This document shows, one piece after another, positions 1-4,596 of a DNA stretch of 6,978 nucleotides. The notes beneath the pieces were generated by a model that saw only the letters and a program-made list of their open reading frames with translations, had not been told where the DNA came from and searched no databases. The stretch lies in the NCBI GenBank assembly GCA_034172985.1, contig JAXFDY010000030.1:1-6978 (forward strand). Reading direction: 5' to 3'. Each line of letters opens with the position of its first letter. Position 1 is the stretch's first letter. The DNA is from CAG-303 sp034172985 (GTDB taxonomy: Bacteria; Bacillota; Clostridia; Lachnospirales; Lachnospiraceae). Position numbers and translations under genes: made by a program.

Positions 1-75
1 AAGGAGTTAAAAAGAGAAATTCCAGTAAGTGTCGGAATAGAACTGGTAGTGGTAGACATGTCAAGAAATGCTTAA
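1..75 (+). CDS. 3' end of an unrecognised gene (5' truncated by window)
   Basis: Frame 1 is open from the first base and reads 24 codons to a TAA at 73-75, ending ...VVVDMSRNA. The stop lies 15 bases before a strong intrinsic terminator at 91-127, which supports this frame as the real end of a transcription unit. The residues that remain alternate hydrophobic and polar (IPVSVGIELVVVDM) and could be a final beta strand. I do not recognise the family, and too little is left to assign a function. Another frame is also open across this stretch, but it runs on into the terminator hairpin, so it is less likely to be coding. Confidence 0.5.
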   Translation, partial: KELKREIPVSVGIELVVVDMSRNA

Positions 76-90
76 TTTATAAGGAAAATT

Positions 91-127
91 GCACTTTTGG
101 CTATAAAAAGCTGAAAGTGCTTTTTTT
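91..127 (+). terminator. Intrinsic terminator of the upstream gene
   Basis: An 11-bp stem pairs 91-101 (gcacttttggc) with 110-120 (gctgaaagtgc), including two G-U pairs, around an 8-base loop. It is followed by seven T residues at 121-127. It sits 15 bases after the stop codon at 75 and closes that transcription unit. Confidence 0.85.
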
Positions 128-347
128 ATGCTCTTTTTTAGAGTGAAAAACCTTGAAAATCGCCAGTATAGAGGAAAAATTATATAAAATTTTGAGAGGT
201 AGTTACACGATATTTCTTGAAATTAAAAGCTAGATTGCAACCGCACCCATTTGTATATGGTTCAATCAGCATGACCTAGACAAGTCATTTTAAACTGTCT
301 TTTTTTGTTGCCTAAAAATATGTGCTGATGAAAGGAGAAGATGAAGC
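128..347 (+). promoter_or_regulatory. Leader region upstream of the small-gene cluster
   Basis: This is 220 AT-rich bases with no credible gene on either strand. It must hold the promoter for the cluster starting at 348, because the preceding unit is closed by a terminator. I cannot name one promoter with confidence: TTGAAA hexamers occur at 153-158 and 217-222, but neither has a good -10 at normal spacing. The stretch also carries a second terminator-like hairpin (278-306), and a TGACCTAG octamer at 272-279 that recurs at 3730-3737. Confidence 0.45.
278..306 (+). terminator. Terminator-like hairpin in the leader (possible attenuator)
   Basis: The arm 278-285 (agacaagt) pairs with 294-300 (actgtct) as five plus two base pairs around one bulged A. 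The loop is 8 bases and a run of seven Ts covers 300-306. It lies 42 bases before the ATG at 348, where a terminator has no gene to end, so attenuation is possible. A short competing hairpin, TGAC (272-275) with GTCA (284-287), overlaps the left arm. The stem is weak, so a functional role is uncertain. Confidence 0.4.
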
Positions 348-818
348 ATGAGAAAATGGTTTGAAAATGTAACAACGATTGAGGAACTAAGAAAGCGGTA
401 CAGAGAATTGTTAAAAATGTATCATCCCAACAATGAAAATGGAAGTGTTGAGGTTACACAGGAAATTAACGCTGAATATGACCTTGTATTTTCGATTTTA
501 AGCAGGGAACAACATTCAGACGGTCAATCTTATACCCAAGAAGAAAACGAGCAATTTAAGGCGATTTTGAACGCTATTATAGGCTTTAATATGACTGTAG
601 AGATTATCGGCAGTTGGATATGGTGCTTTGCTTGTTACCAGTACAAAGACCAGTTGAAAGCATTAGGGTTTACATGGTGCAGTAAGAAAAAATCTTGGGT
701 GTGGCATGACGGAGAATATCACAGACACCACAAGAAAGAAATTCCGCTGAATGATATTAGAGCAAAGTACGGCAGTCAGACGGTCAAAAAGCAGTCATAT
801 CAATATTCATTAAATTAA
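348..818 (+). CDS. J-domain-like protein with degenerate HPD motif and Trp-rich C-terminal domain
   Basis: The protein has 156 residues. Residues 1-50 resemble the J domain of DnaJ co-chaperones: WFENV and an EELRKRYRELLKMYHP helix, then a loop and a second helix with INAEYDLVF, much like the J domains of phage and mobile-element proteins. The diagnostic HPD tripeptide reads HPN (residues 26-28). In authentic J proteins HPD is needed to stimulate the Hsp70 ATPase, so this copy may bind without activating, or may not act on Hsp70 at all. Residues 80-123 form a second module rich in tryptophan (GSWIW, FTWCSKKKSWVWH) that I infer to be a small folded domain of unknown role. The start has AAAGGAG at 331-337, ten bases upstream. 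It is the first gene of a closely spaced cluster. The fold call is fairly safe, the function unknown. Confidence 0.8.
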   Translation: MRKWFENVTTIEELRKRYRELLKMYHPNNENGSVEVTQEINAEYDLVFSILSREQHSDGQSYTQEENEQFKAILNAIIGFNMTVEIIGSWIWCFACYQYKDQLKALGFTWCSKKKSWVWHDGEYHRHHKKEIPLNDIRAKYGSQTVKKQSYQYSLN

Positions 819-833
819 AGGAGTGTGAGGATT

Positions 834-1025
834 ATGAACAAAGAAGATTTTATTGCAGTTTTTGAAACAACCTTGTTATGTGCTGACCTTGACATTATAG
901 GGTTATCCCTTGTTGATGATAGTCATGTACTTATTACTTTTAAGGGTAATGGTACACGCAAGGTAAACATTGAAGCAGACAGTTATGGTGCAATCATTGT
1001 TGATGTAATGAAGCACGCATTTTAA
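834..1025 (+). CDS. Small hypothetical protein (63 aa)
   Basis: The start is set at ATG 834, because AAGGAG at 818-823 lies ten bases upstream; an in-frame GTG at 825 is too close to that site. The product begins MNKEDFIAVFETTLL and continues with alternating strand-like segments (IIGLSLVDDSHVLITF, RKVNIEADSYGAIIVDVMKHAF), suggesting a compact alpha/beta fold. It has no signal peptide or membrane segment and is probably cytosolic. It follows the J-like gene by 15 bases and precedes the cysteine-rich gene by 19, so all three are likely on one transcript. I do not recognise the family. Confidence 0.7.
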   Translation: MNKEDFIAVFETTLLCADLDIIGLSLVDDSHVLITFKGNGTRKVNIEADSYGAIIVDVMKHAF

Positions 1026-1044
1026 GGAAAGGAAGTGTAGTTTT

Positions 1045-1242
1045 ATGTGTATGAAGAATAATCAGCCTGTAAATGAGTATAACAGTCCTTGTGGTAGTTG
1101 TCCCGAATACTTAAATAGCTGTATGCCGATTGTTATTGACGGTTTTATTTGTGGCGAGTGTGACTTGTACTATTGTGAATGGTGTAGTTGTTATGATGAT
1201 TGCATGAATGGGGGTGTTGAACATGAAGCTGTTAAATTATGA
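1045..1242 (+). CDS. Cysteine-rich small protein (65 aa, probable metal binder)
   Basis: Ten of 65 residues are cysteine (2, 16, 19, 26, 36, 39, 44, 47, 49 and 53). Several are in CxxC spacing: CGSC at 16-19, CGEC at 36-39 and CEWC at 44-47, with CSC following at 47-49. With no signal peptide, the likeliest explanation is binding of zinc or another metal in the cytosol rather than disulfide formation; this is inference. The start is ATG 1045, with AAAGGA at 1028-1033; a second in-frame ATG at 1051 is further from that site. Its last 20 bases overlap the preferred start of the next gene, suggesting coupled translation. The family is not recognised. It could be a small zinc-ribbon-like DNA- or protein-binding factor. 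Confidence 0.65.
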   Translation: MCMKNNQPVNEYNSPCGSCPEYLNSCMPIVIDGFICGECDLYYCEWCSCYDDCMNGGVEHEAVKL

Positions 1243-1486
1243 TACCAAATATCTTATCATGCAGAATTTACGACCAGTTACTCAAGTTGTACCCAACCAT
1301 TATACGGAAAGTCAGTATAAAATTTTATGTCGGCTAATCCGTCAAAAGAAAATAACAAAACAGTTTTTTGATTTTCTATTAGCAGAGTTGTATCAGTTGC
1401 ACGACTGGAAACAACTAACCTATGAAGAGATGTACCAACTAATACATATTTTGACATATCTTGATTACAAGAAAGTGAGGGTATAA
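1223..1486 (+). CDS. Hypothetical protein (87 aa)
   Basis: I prefer ATG 1223 to the in-frame ATG at 1208, because a GGGGGTG stretch at about 1210-1216 sits at ribosome-binding distance from 1223. This gives an 87-residue product starting MKLLNYDTKYLIMQ. The central part (SQYKILCRLIRQKKITKQFF) and the rest look helical and basic, with aromatic residues and no membrane segment. The start lies inside the end of the cysteine-rich gene in another frame, so translation is probably coupled. The stop is two bases before the next ATG. The function is unknown. Confidence 0.6.
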   Translation: MKLLNYDTKYLIMQNLRPVTQVVPNHYTESQYKILCRLIRQKKITKQFFDFLLAELYQLHDWKQLTYEEMYQLIHILTYLDYKKVRV

Positions 1487-1488
1487 CC

Positions 1489-1737
1489 ATGAATGATTTA
1501 TTAAGAAAAATATACAATACTGTGCTTGTGTATGAACATGATGTAGTTAAAACAAATAAACAGGCTGATGAAGAAATCCATCAGCTTATAGAACCATATA
1601 CAAAAAAATTATCAGATGGAGAACAAGCTACGTTGAATGACCTATTATCTATGGCAGTATTGACCGCTGAACAGGCAGGATTTGAAAACGGTGTAAGATT
1701 TGCTGTTAAATTTCTGTATTCATTACTAGATGATTAA
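1489..1737 (+). CDS. Small helical protein, possibly DUF6809-like (82 aa)
   Basis: The 82-residue product begins MNDLLRKIYNTVLVYE and ends with AEQAGFENGVRFAVKFLYSLLDD. The layout of an N-terminal helix, a charged middle and a closing helix with an F-x-x-G-x-R-F/L-(A/G) signature recalls the DUF6809 family of small mobile-element and phage proteins. I base this on memory of the motif, not on a search. The start follows the previous stop by two bases, and GTGAGGGT (1476-1483) serves as the ribosome binding site. Its TAA (1735-1737) overlaps the stop of the convergent Xre gene, leaving no room for an intergenic terminator. The role is unknown. Confidence 0.65.
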   Translation: MNDLLRKIYNTVLVYEHDVVKTNKQADEEIHQLIEPYTKKLSDGEQATLNDLLSMAVLTAEQAGFENGVRFAVKFLYSLLDD

Positions 1738-2066
1738 AGTAGGTCAATCATCTTTAAAACCTTAGTTTTTTTGTCGGTATCACAATACTTTAGTTTATCC
1801 ATAATTTTATCATCTAATGTCTTTTCCTTTTCCTTGTCAATCTTGTAGGTATATTCTTCACTGATAAAATAATCAACGCTACATTTCAGTATATTTGCAA
1901 TTTTGACAAGGGCTGTCAGTGACGGATTAGCACGACCGCACTCAATATTGCTGATGTGTGACGGATTAACATCTAATACATTCGCAATATGTTCCTGTGT
2001 TATGCCTAGTTGCTGTCTGCGTTCCTTTATCTTTATCCCGATAGCTTTAAAATCCAAATCAGCCAT
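1734..2066 (-). CDS. Xre-family HTH repressor (110 aa)
   Basis: Residues 8-65 form a Cro/CI-type HTH_3 domain: IKIKERRQQLGITQEHIANVL, then the recognition region NPSHISNIECGRANPSLTALVKIANIL, ending in the typical CSVDYFI. The C-terminal 40 residues are charged and helical, possibly for dimerisation. No peptidase or LexA-like domain is present, so derepression probably depends on a ligand, a partner or an antirepressor rather than self-cleavage. The start is supported by AAAGGAG on the minus strand, about 10 bases upstream (2077-2083). It diverges from the gene at 2217, with dyads at 2093-2104 and 2116-2126 between them, and probably represses both itself and that gene pair. It converges on the upstream cluster with overlapping stop codons. 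Confidence 0.92.
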   Translation of the reverse strand: MADLDFKAIGIKIKERRQQLGITQEHIANVLDVNPSHISNIECGRANPSLTALVKIANILKCSVDYFISEEYTYKIDKEKEKTLDDKIMDKLKYCDTDKKTKVLKMIDLL

Positions 2067-2083
2067 AATCGTACTCCTTTCAA

Positions 2084-2126
2084 ATAGTATGGCTTAATTT
2101 TAAGGTACTATTCCTGTTAAGATAAC
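2084..2126. promoter_or_regulatory. Probable operator region of the divergent Xre regulator
   Basis: Two short dyads lie just upstream of the repressor gene: CTTAA-TT-TTAAG at 2093-2104 and GTTA-AGA-TAAC at 2116-2126, with centres about 22 bases (two helical turns) apart. A -10-like TACTAT on the minus strand (2084-2089) sits beside the first. Placement and spacing fit autorepression by an Xre dimer pair. I found no convincing -35, and binding is inferred. Confidence 0.4.
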
Positions 2127-2216
2127 GAGATAAAAGAAAGTGATATTAGTAATGACTAAAGAACTTGCGATATTTTGTCGATATATCCTTTATAAAAAAT
2201 AAAGGAGGAAAATGCT

Positions 2217-2477
2217 ATGTCATTCTCAAAAAATTCTTATATGTCAGATATGGAAGATTATGAACAAAATGGTGCTTATGACGGTATGACATTTGACGAT
2301 TGGAGGAAAGAAAAAGAGAAAAAGAGGAGAGATAAATACGAACGAGACAAAAAATATTCATCATCATATTATGATGACGAGATACCCGATACATCAAAAC
2401 AGTATATAGATGAAGATGATATGGAAAATGACCCTGATTATTGGACTAATTTACAAGATTATGATGGAGAATGCTAA
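2217..2477 (+). CDS. Small highly charged hypothetical protein (86 aa)
   Basis: The start is supported by AAGGAGG at 2202-2208, eight bases upstream of ATG 2217. The product is very hydrophilic. A Tyr/Asp-rich N-terminus (SYMSDMEDYEQNGAYDGMTFDDW) is followed by a basic helix (RKEKEKKRRDKYERDKKY, about residues 30-47) and a strongly acidic C-terminal third (DDEIPDTSKQ, DEDDMENDPDYW). There is little hydrophobic core, so it may be partly disordered or fold only on a partner. It has no signal or membrane segment. As the first gene transcribed away from the Xre repressor, it is probably under its control. The family is not recognised. Confidence 0.7.
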   Translation: MSFSKNSYMSDMEDYEQNGAYDGMTFDDWRKEKEKKRRDKYERDKKYSSSYYDDEIPDTSKQYIDEDDMENDPDYWTNLQDYDGEC

Positions 2478-2547
2478 ATTTCATTTATATATAATAATTT
2501 AATTGGACAGCAGTTATTGTTTTATACTTTTTAGAAAGGAGACACAC

Positions 2548-2802
2548 ATGATTAGTTTATCCGAATGGGGAGATTTAATTTGTAAGTATGATGATTGTAA
2601 TTTTAGTAATGCAGGAGAGTGTTGTGGAGGATTAGACCAATGCCCTCATATTACAGAAAGAGCGAAAGTTTGTTTGAAAGAGTCCATTGAACTTTATGAG
2701 GATTTAAAATCCCAAGAACCATATGGTGATGAATACTATGCAGACTTAGCCGCTGAAGAACGTAGAGTAAATATGTATAAACGTCTTGCAGGAGAAGAAT
2801 AA
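2548..2802 (+). CDS. Small cysteine-containing hypothetical protein (84 aa)
   Basis: I start this gene at ATG 2548, which has AAGGAG at 2536-2541, six bases upstream. The same frame is open further upstream from 2503, but no ribosome site supports that start. The 84-residue product begins MISLSEWGDLICKYDDC. Its N-terminal half carries cysteines at 12, 17, 25, 26, 32 and 42 plus a histidine in CPHI, arranged as a plausible small metal site. The C-terminal half is a charged helix (ESIELYEDLKSQEPYGDEYYADLAAEERR). It follows the gene at 2217 by 70 bases and is probably cotranscribed. It shares a cysteine-rich character with the 1045 gene but no obvious alignment. The function is unknown. Confidence 0.68.
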   Translation: MISLSEWGDLICKYDDCNFSNAGECCGGLDQCPHITERAKVCLKESIELYEDLKSQEPYGDEYYADLAAEERRVNMYKRLAGEE

Positions 2803-2876
2803 TATTTTTACTATAGAAACTTACTTTACAACCATATATATAACCATTTTTAATTGAAAATGCAACATGGCATTGC

Positions 2877-2906
2877 AGGAGATACTTCACTATCGAGGTA
2901 TCTCCT
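2877..2906. terminator. Perfect 9-bp hairpin, weak terminator candidate
   Basis: AGGAGATAC (2877-2885) pairs perfectly with GTATCTCCT (2898-2906) around a 12-base loop. ATTTTA follows, a poor T-tract. It lies 75 bases after the stop at 2802 and could terminate that unit, or could be part of the structured element described for 2803-3086. Confidence 0.45.
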
Positions 2907-2924
2907 ATTTTACTATCGTGAGGG

Positions 2925-2944
2925 ATTGTACCCGGCGGTACAAT
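2925..2944. repeat. Perfect 8-bp inverted repeat with CGGC loop
   Basis: ATTGTACC (2925-2932) and GGTACAAT (2937-2944) are exact inverse complements around a four-base CGGC. No T-tract follows, so it is not a normal terminator. The tight stem and GC-rich tip, in an otherwise AT-rich gap, resemble the stem-loops recognised by relaxases or replication initiators. That role is inference only. Confidence 0.6.
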
Positions 2945-3086
2945 GTTTCAAAGTGGAGTAATATTCTTAAAAGTTCCTTGTGTCTTAGGGATTTCTGACA
3001 CTGTTTTTCTCAAAATTAAGTATAGATTTGCGTGTTGTTGCTGAAATAAATATACACTGTTGTTTTCTATTTTGTAGTGGGGTAGG

Positions 3087-3677
3087 TCATTTATCTTCCC
3101 CAATATTGCTATCCATTATTCTATTCTGCCAGTCTATATTGTGTTTCAACACTTTTTGAAGTTGTGGCTTCATAATATCATTAACGTAGTGAAGCATATT
3201 GTCGACAAAGAATGCTTCACTTATTTTATTACAATTATTTGTCTGCTGACTGACAAGGTAAGTCAGTATGTTTTGTAAGAAACATACTGTATCTGTGCCA
3301 TTGCCGATAAGAGAATTTAATACGGCAAGGATGTTTTCATTATGATTGGAAATCTCGTCTAACTGTTTATAGGTAGCAACAACATTCTCTGTAATTCCTA
3401 TTTCATGTACTGGGGTAGCGTCGTCTGGAATTTTATCCTTAATCTGTTCTTTAGGTAAAAAATAGTCAGTGCTTACCTTGAAAAAATCGCTGTAGGCTTT
3501 TATGACCTCTGGTGTAGGTTGTTGTTCCCCATTTTCTATCCTGCTAATTGTTGATTTTGTGACATTAGCCATTTTCCCCATAGCCGTTTGAGATATCATT
3601 TTATCATGTGTTTCATTATATTCTTCTCGTAATTTTGCAAATACTGTAACTGTATTCTCATGTTTTCGTTTTCCCAT
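3087..3677 (-). CDS. Xre-family HTH regulator with long C-terminal domain (196 aa)
   Basis: Residues 12-73 form an Xre HTH domain: FAKLREEYNETHDKMISQTAMG, then VTKSTISRIENGEQQPTPEVIKAYSDFFKVSTDYFL. The remaining 120 residues include VHEIGITENVVATYKQLDEIS and long helices (ILAVLNSLIGNG, VCFLQNILTYLVSQQ). This recalls the helical C-terminal domain of regulators common in Firmicutes mobile elements, probably for oligomerisation or signal sensing. No protease catalytic dyad is evident. GGAAAGGAA on the minus strand (about 3684-3692) supports the start. The gene diverges from the HTH gene at 3870, with several dyads between them, and most likely controls the replication/recombination side of the element and itself. 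Confidence 0.9.
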   Translation of the reverse strand: MGKRKHENTVTVFAKLREEYNETHDKMISQTAMGKMANVTKSTISRIENGEQQPTPEVIKAYSDFFKVSTDYFLPKEQIKDKIPDDATPVHEIGITENVVATYKQLDEISNHNENILAVLNSLIGNGTDTVCFLQNILTYLVSQQTNNCNKISEAFFVDNMLHYVNDIMKPQLQKVLKHNIDWQNRIMDSNIGEDK

Positions 3678-3869
3678 GTCAACATTCCTTTCCCGTTATC
3701 TGCAACAAAATCATGTGTAAAAAATAAATTGACCTAGTGATGTGACATCCCGAATACAAATTTTATTTCTGGTATTCTATAATCACAGGCTGTAGCAAGG
3801 CAACAAAATATGATGTTGCTGATAAAAATTATATGTGCGCACATAGGAAAAGTAAAGTGAGGATTTCAT
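3678..3869. promoter_or_regulatory. Divergent promoter/operator region with several dyads
   Basis: This 192-base region separates the Xre gene from the small HTH gene. A perfect TATAAT at 3778-3783 is a likely rightward -10. No TTGACA lies at normal distance from it, suggesting a regulated promoter. Dyads present are GATGT-G-ACATC (3739-3749), GCAACA/TGTTGC (3800-3805 and 3814-3819) and a perfect 14-mer (3832-3845). They flank and follow the -10, as expected for a lysogeny-type switch. Confidence 0.5.
3832..3845. promoter_or_regulatory. Perfect 14-bp palindrome TATGTGCGCACATA
   Basis: The 14 bases equal their own reverse complement with no spacer. The site lies downstream of the TATAAT at 3778 and 12 bases before the GTGAGG ribosome site of the 3870 gene. 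A dimer bound here would block transcription into that gene. The Xre protein encoded to the left is the natural candidate (inference). Confidence 0.6.
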
Positions 3870-4046
3870 ATGAATGGAAAAGAGATAAAAGCACTGATAA
3901 AGAAGAAACGATTGTTTCAGTGGGAAGTTGCAGAAGAACTTCATATCAACGAATTTACGCTCTCACGGTGGCTTAGAGGTTCAATATCCAAGAAGCAGGA
4001 AGAAGATATTCTCAATGCCATTGAACGACTAACACAAAAGGAATGA
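3870..4046 (+). CDS. Small HTH DNA-binding protein (58 aa)
   Basis: The product is a single Cro/CI-like or excisionase-like helix-turn-helix unit. It begins MNGKEIKALIKKKRLFQ; the HTH at about residues 17-36 reads WEVAEELHINEFTLSRWLR, followed by a helix (KKQEEDILNAIERL). Similar one-domain proteins are frequent in Firmicutes mobile elements next to an Xre repressor and recombinase, where they act as Cro-like regulators or recombination directionality factors. The sequence alone does not decide between these. GTGAGG (3857-3862), seven bases from the ATG, supports the start. The stop is six bases before the next ATG, so it is cotranscribed with the winged-helix gene. Confidence 0.8.
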   Translation: MNGKEIKALIKKKRLFQWEVAEELHINEFTLSRWLRGSISKKQEEDILNAIERLTQKE

Positions 4047-4052
4047 TGAGGT

Positions 4053-4397
4053 ATGGCAAAACATAAGATTACTCCATTTGAACAATGGGAAACTACAAAA
4101 GTAGACGGTGTTGAAAAGCGTTATTTCAGAATGGGAGCAACGCTGATGGCTTCGGAGCAGATGAGAAGTCTATCTCCTAGTGCCTTTAAGATTTATTGCT
4201 ATATGAGACTTGAAAGTGGAGGTAGTAGGAGCTTCAAATTCCCCCATGCAAAATATCGTTCTTATATGAGTAAACCAACATTCTTAAAAGCTAAACAGGA
4301 ACTCATTGATAAAGGTTTTATTGATGTTGTTCAAAATAATAAGAACTTGCGTAAGTCTAATATTTATGCTTTTTCTGACCGTTGGAAGTCGCTTTAA
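4053..4397 (+). CDS. Winged-helix-like DNA-binding protein, replication-initiator-like (114 aa)
   Basis: Residues 33-95 read as a winged helix: ASEQMRSLSPSAFKIYCYMRLE gives helix 1, and HAKYRSYMSKPTFLKAKQELIDKGFIDVV gives the helix-turn-helix and first wing strand. RKSNIYAFSDRWKSL closes the fold. The 'S/TFLKA..ELIDKGFI' pattern is typical of HTH domains in phage replication proteins and plasmid or ICE initiators, but the protein is much shorter than full initiators, so a regulatory or initiator-helper role is equally likely. AAGGA at 4038-4042 is the ribosome site. The repeat cluster immediately downstream (4430-4559) is an attractive binding target (inference). Confidence 0.75.
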   Translation: MAKHKITPFEQWETTKVDGVEKRYFRMGATLMASEQMRSLSPSAFKIYCYMRLESGGSRSFKFPHAKYRSYMSKPTFLKAKQELIDKGFIDVVQNNKNLRKSNIYAFSDRWKSL

Positions 4398-4429
4398 AAT
4401 ACCTATACATGGCTATATATAGTATATGT

Positions 4430-4447
4430 GTAAATAATCTTTACAAG
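4430..4447 (+). repeat. 18-bp direct repeat, copy 1
   Basis: GTAAATAATCTTTACAAG is identical to 4520-4537. The unit itself has a GTAAA-N5-TTTAC dyad, suggesting each copy can bind a dimer. Confidence 0.8.
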
Positions 4448-4472
4448 CCATATCAGAGTAACCATGATACCA

Positions 4473-4490
4473 GTTGTAAATTATTTTAAC
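4473..4490 (-). repeat. Degenerate inverted copy of the 18-bp repeat
   Basis: Read on the minus strand this is GTTAAAATAATTTACAAC, which matches GTAAATAATCTTTACAAG if one or two single-base gaps are allowed. It is a looser match than the exact pair and could be chance in AT-rich DNA. Confidence 0.35.
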
Positions 4491-4519
4491 AGTGTTATCT
4501 AAATCAATAACAGTTTGGA

Positions 4520-4537
4520 GTAAATAATCTTTACAAG
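4520..4537 (+). repeat. 18-bp direct repeat, copy 2
   Basis: An exact second copy of GTAAATAATCTTTACAAG. It also supplies the left arm of the hairpin at 4528-4559. Confidence 0.8.
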
Positions 4538-4559
4538 ATTTAAGTACTTCTTGTAAAGA
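4528..4559. repeat. 11-bp perfect inverted repeat built on repeat copy 2
   Basis: TCTTTACAAGA (4528-4538) pairs exactly with TCTTGTAAAGA (4549-4559) around a 10-base loop. No T-tract follows, arguing against a terminator. It ends 24 bases before the ribosome site of the next gene, so it may act as a protein site or as an mRNA leader structure. Confidence 0.65.
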
Positions 4560-4596
4560 AATTTGACAGCCAAATAAAAAGAAAGAGGTATAAATC

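Larger units (their letters stand above)
2803..3086. other. Non-coding region with two strong hairpins, candidate cis-acting site
   Basis: This 284-base gap lies between the 3' ends of two convergent genes and holds no credible gene. It contains a 9-bp hairpin (2877-2906), an 8-bp hairpin with a GC-rich loop (2925-2944), and a 5-bp hairpin (GTGTC 2980-2984 with GACAC 2997-3001) followed by TGTTTTT. ACTATCG occurs twice, 23 bases apart (2889-2895 and 2912-2918). One hairpin can serve as a terminator, but the density of structure exceeds what two gene ends need. A transfer origin or replication origin is possible but unproven. Confidence 0.45.
4398..4596. other. Non-coding repeat cluster, possible iterons or origin
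   Basis: These 199 AT-rich bases have no credible gene. They contain an 18-base direct repeat (4430-4447 and 4520-4537), a degenerate inverted copy (4473-4490), an 11-bp hairpin formed by the second copy with its inverse (4528-4559), and short dyads TATCA/TGATA (4451-4455/4465-4469) and TGTTAT/ATAACA (about 4493-4512). Copies one and two start 90 bases apart. Repeated protein-binding sites beside a winged-helix gene resemble a replication origin or an operator array. Confidence 0.5.

Noticed and set aside
2503..2547. Upstream extension of the 2548 gene to an in-frame ATG at 2503
   Set aside because: No ribosome site precedes 2503, while AAGGAG at 2536-2541 is well placed for 2548; the extra 15 residues look like translated leader.
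4410..4490. 26-codon frame beginning MAIYSICVNN in the repeat cluster
   Set aside because: It has no ribosome binding site, and the codons are formed by the repeat itself.
4563..4594. Perfect TTGACA (4563-4568) followed by TATAAA (4589-4594) as a promoter for the 4597 gene
   Set aside because: The spacer is 20 bases, and the start site would fall at or inside the start codon, past the ribosome site.
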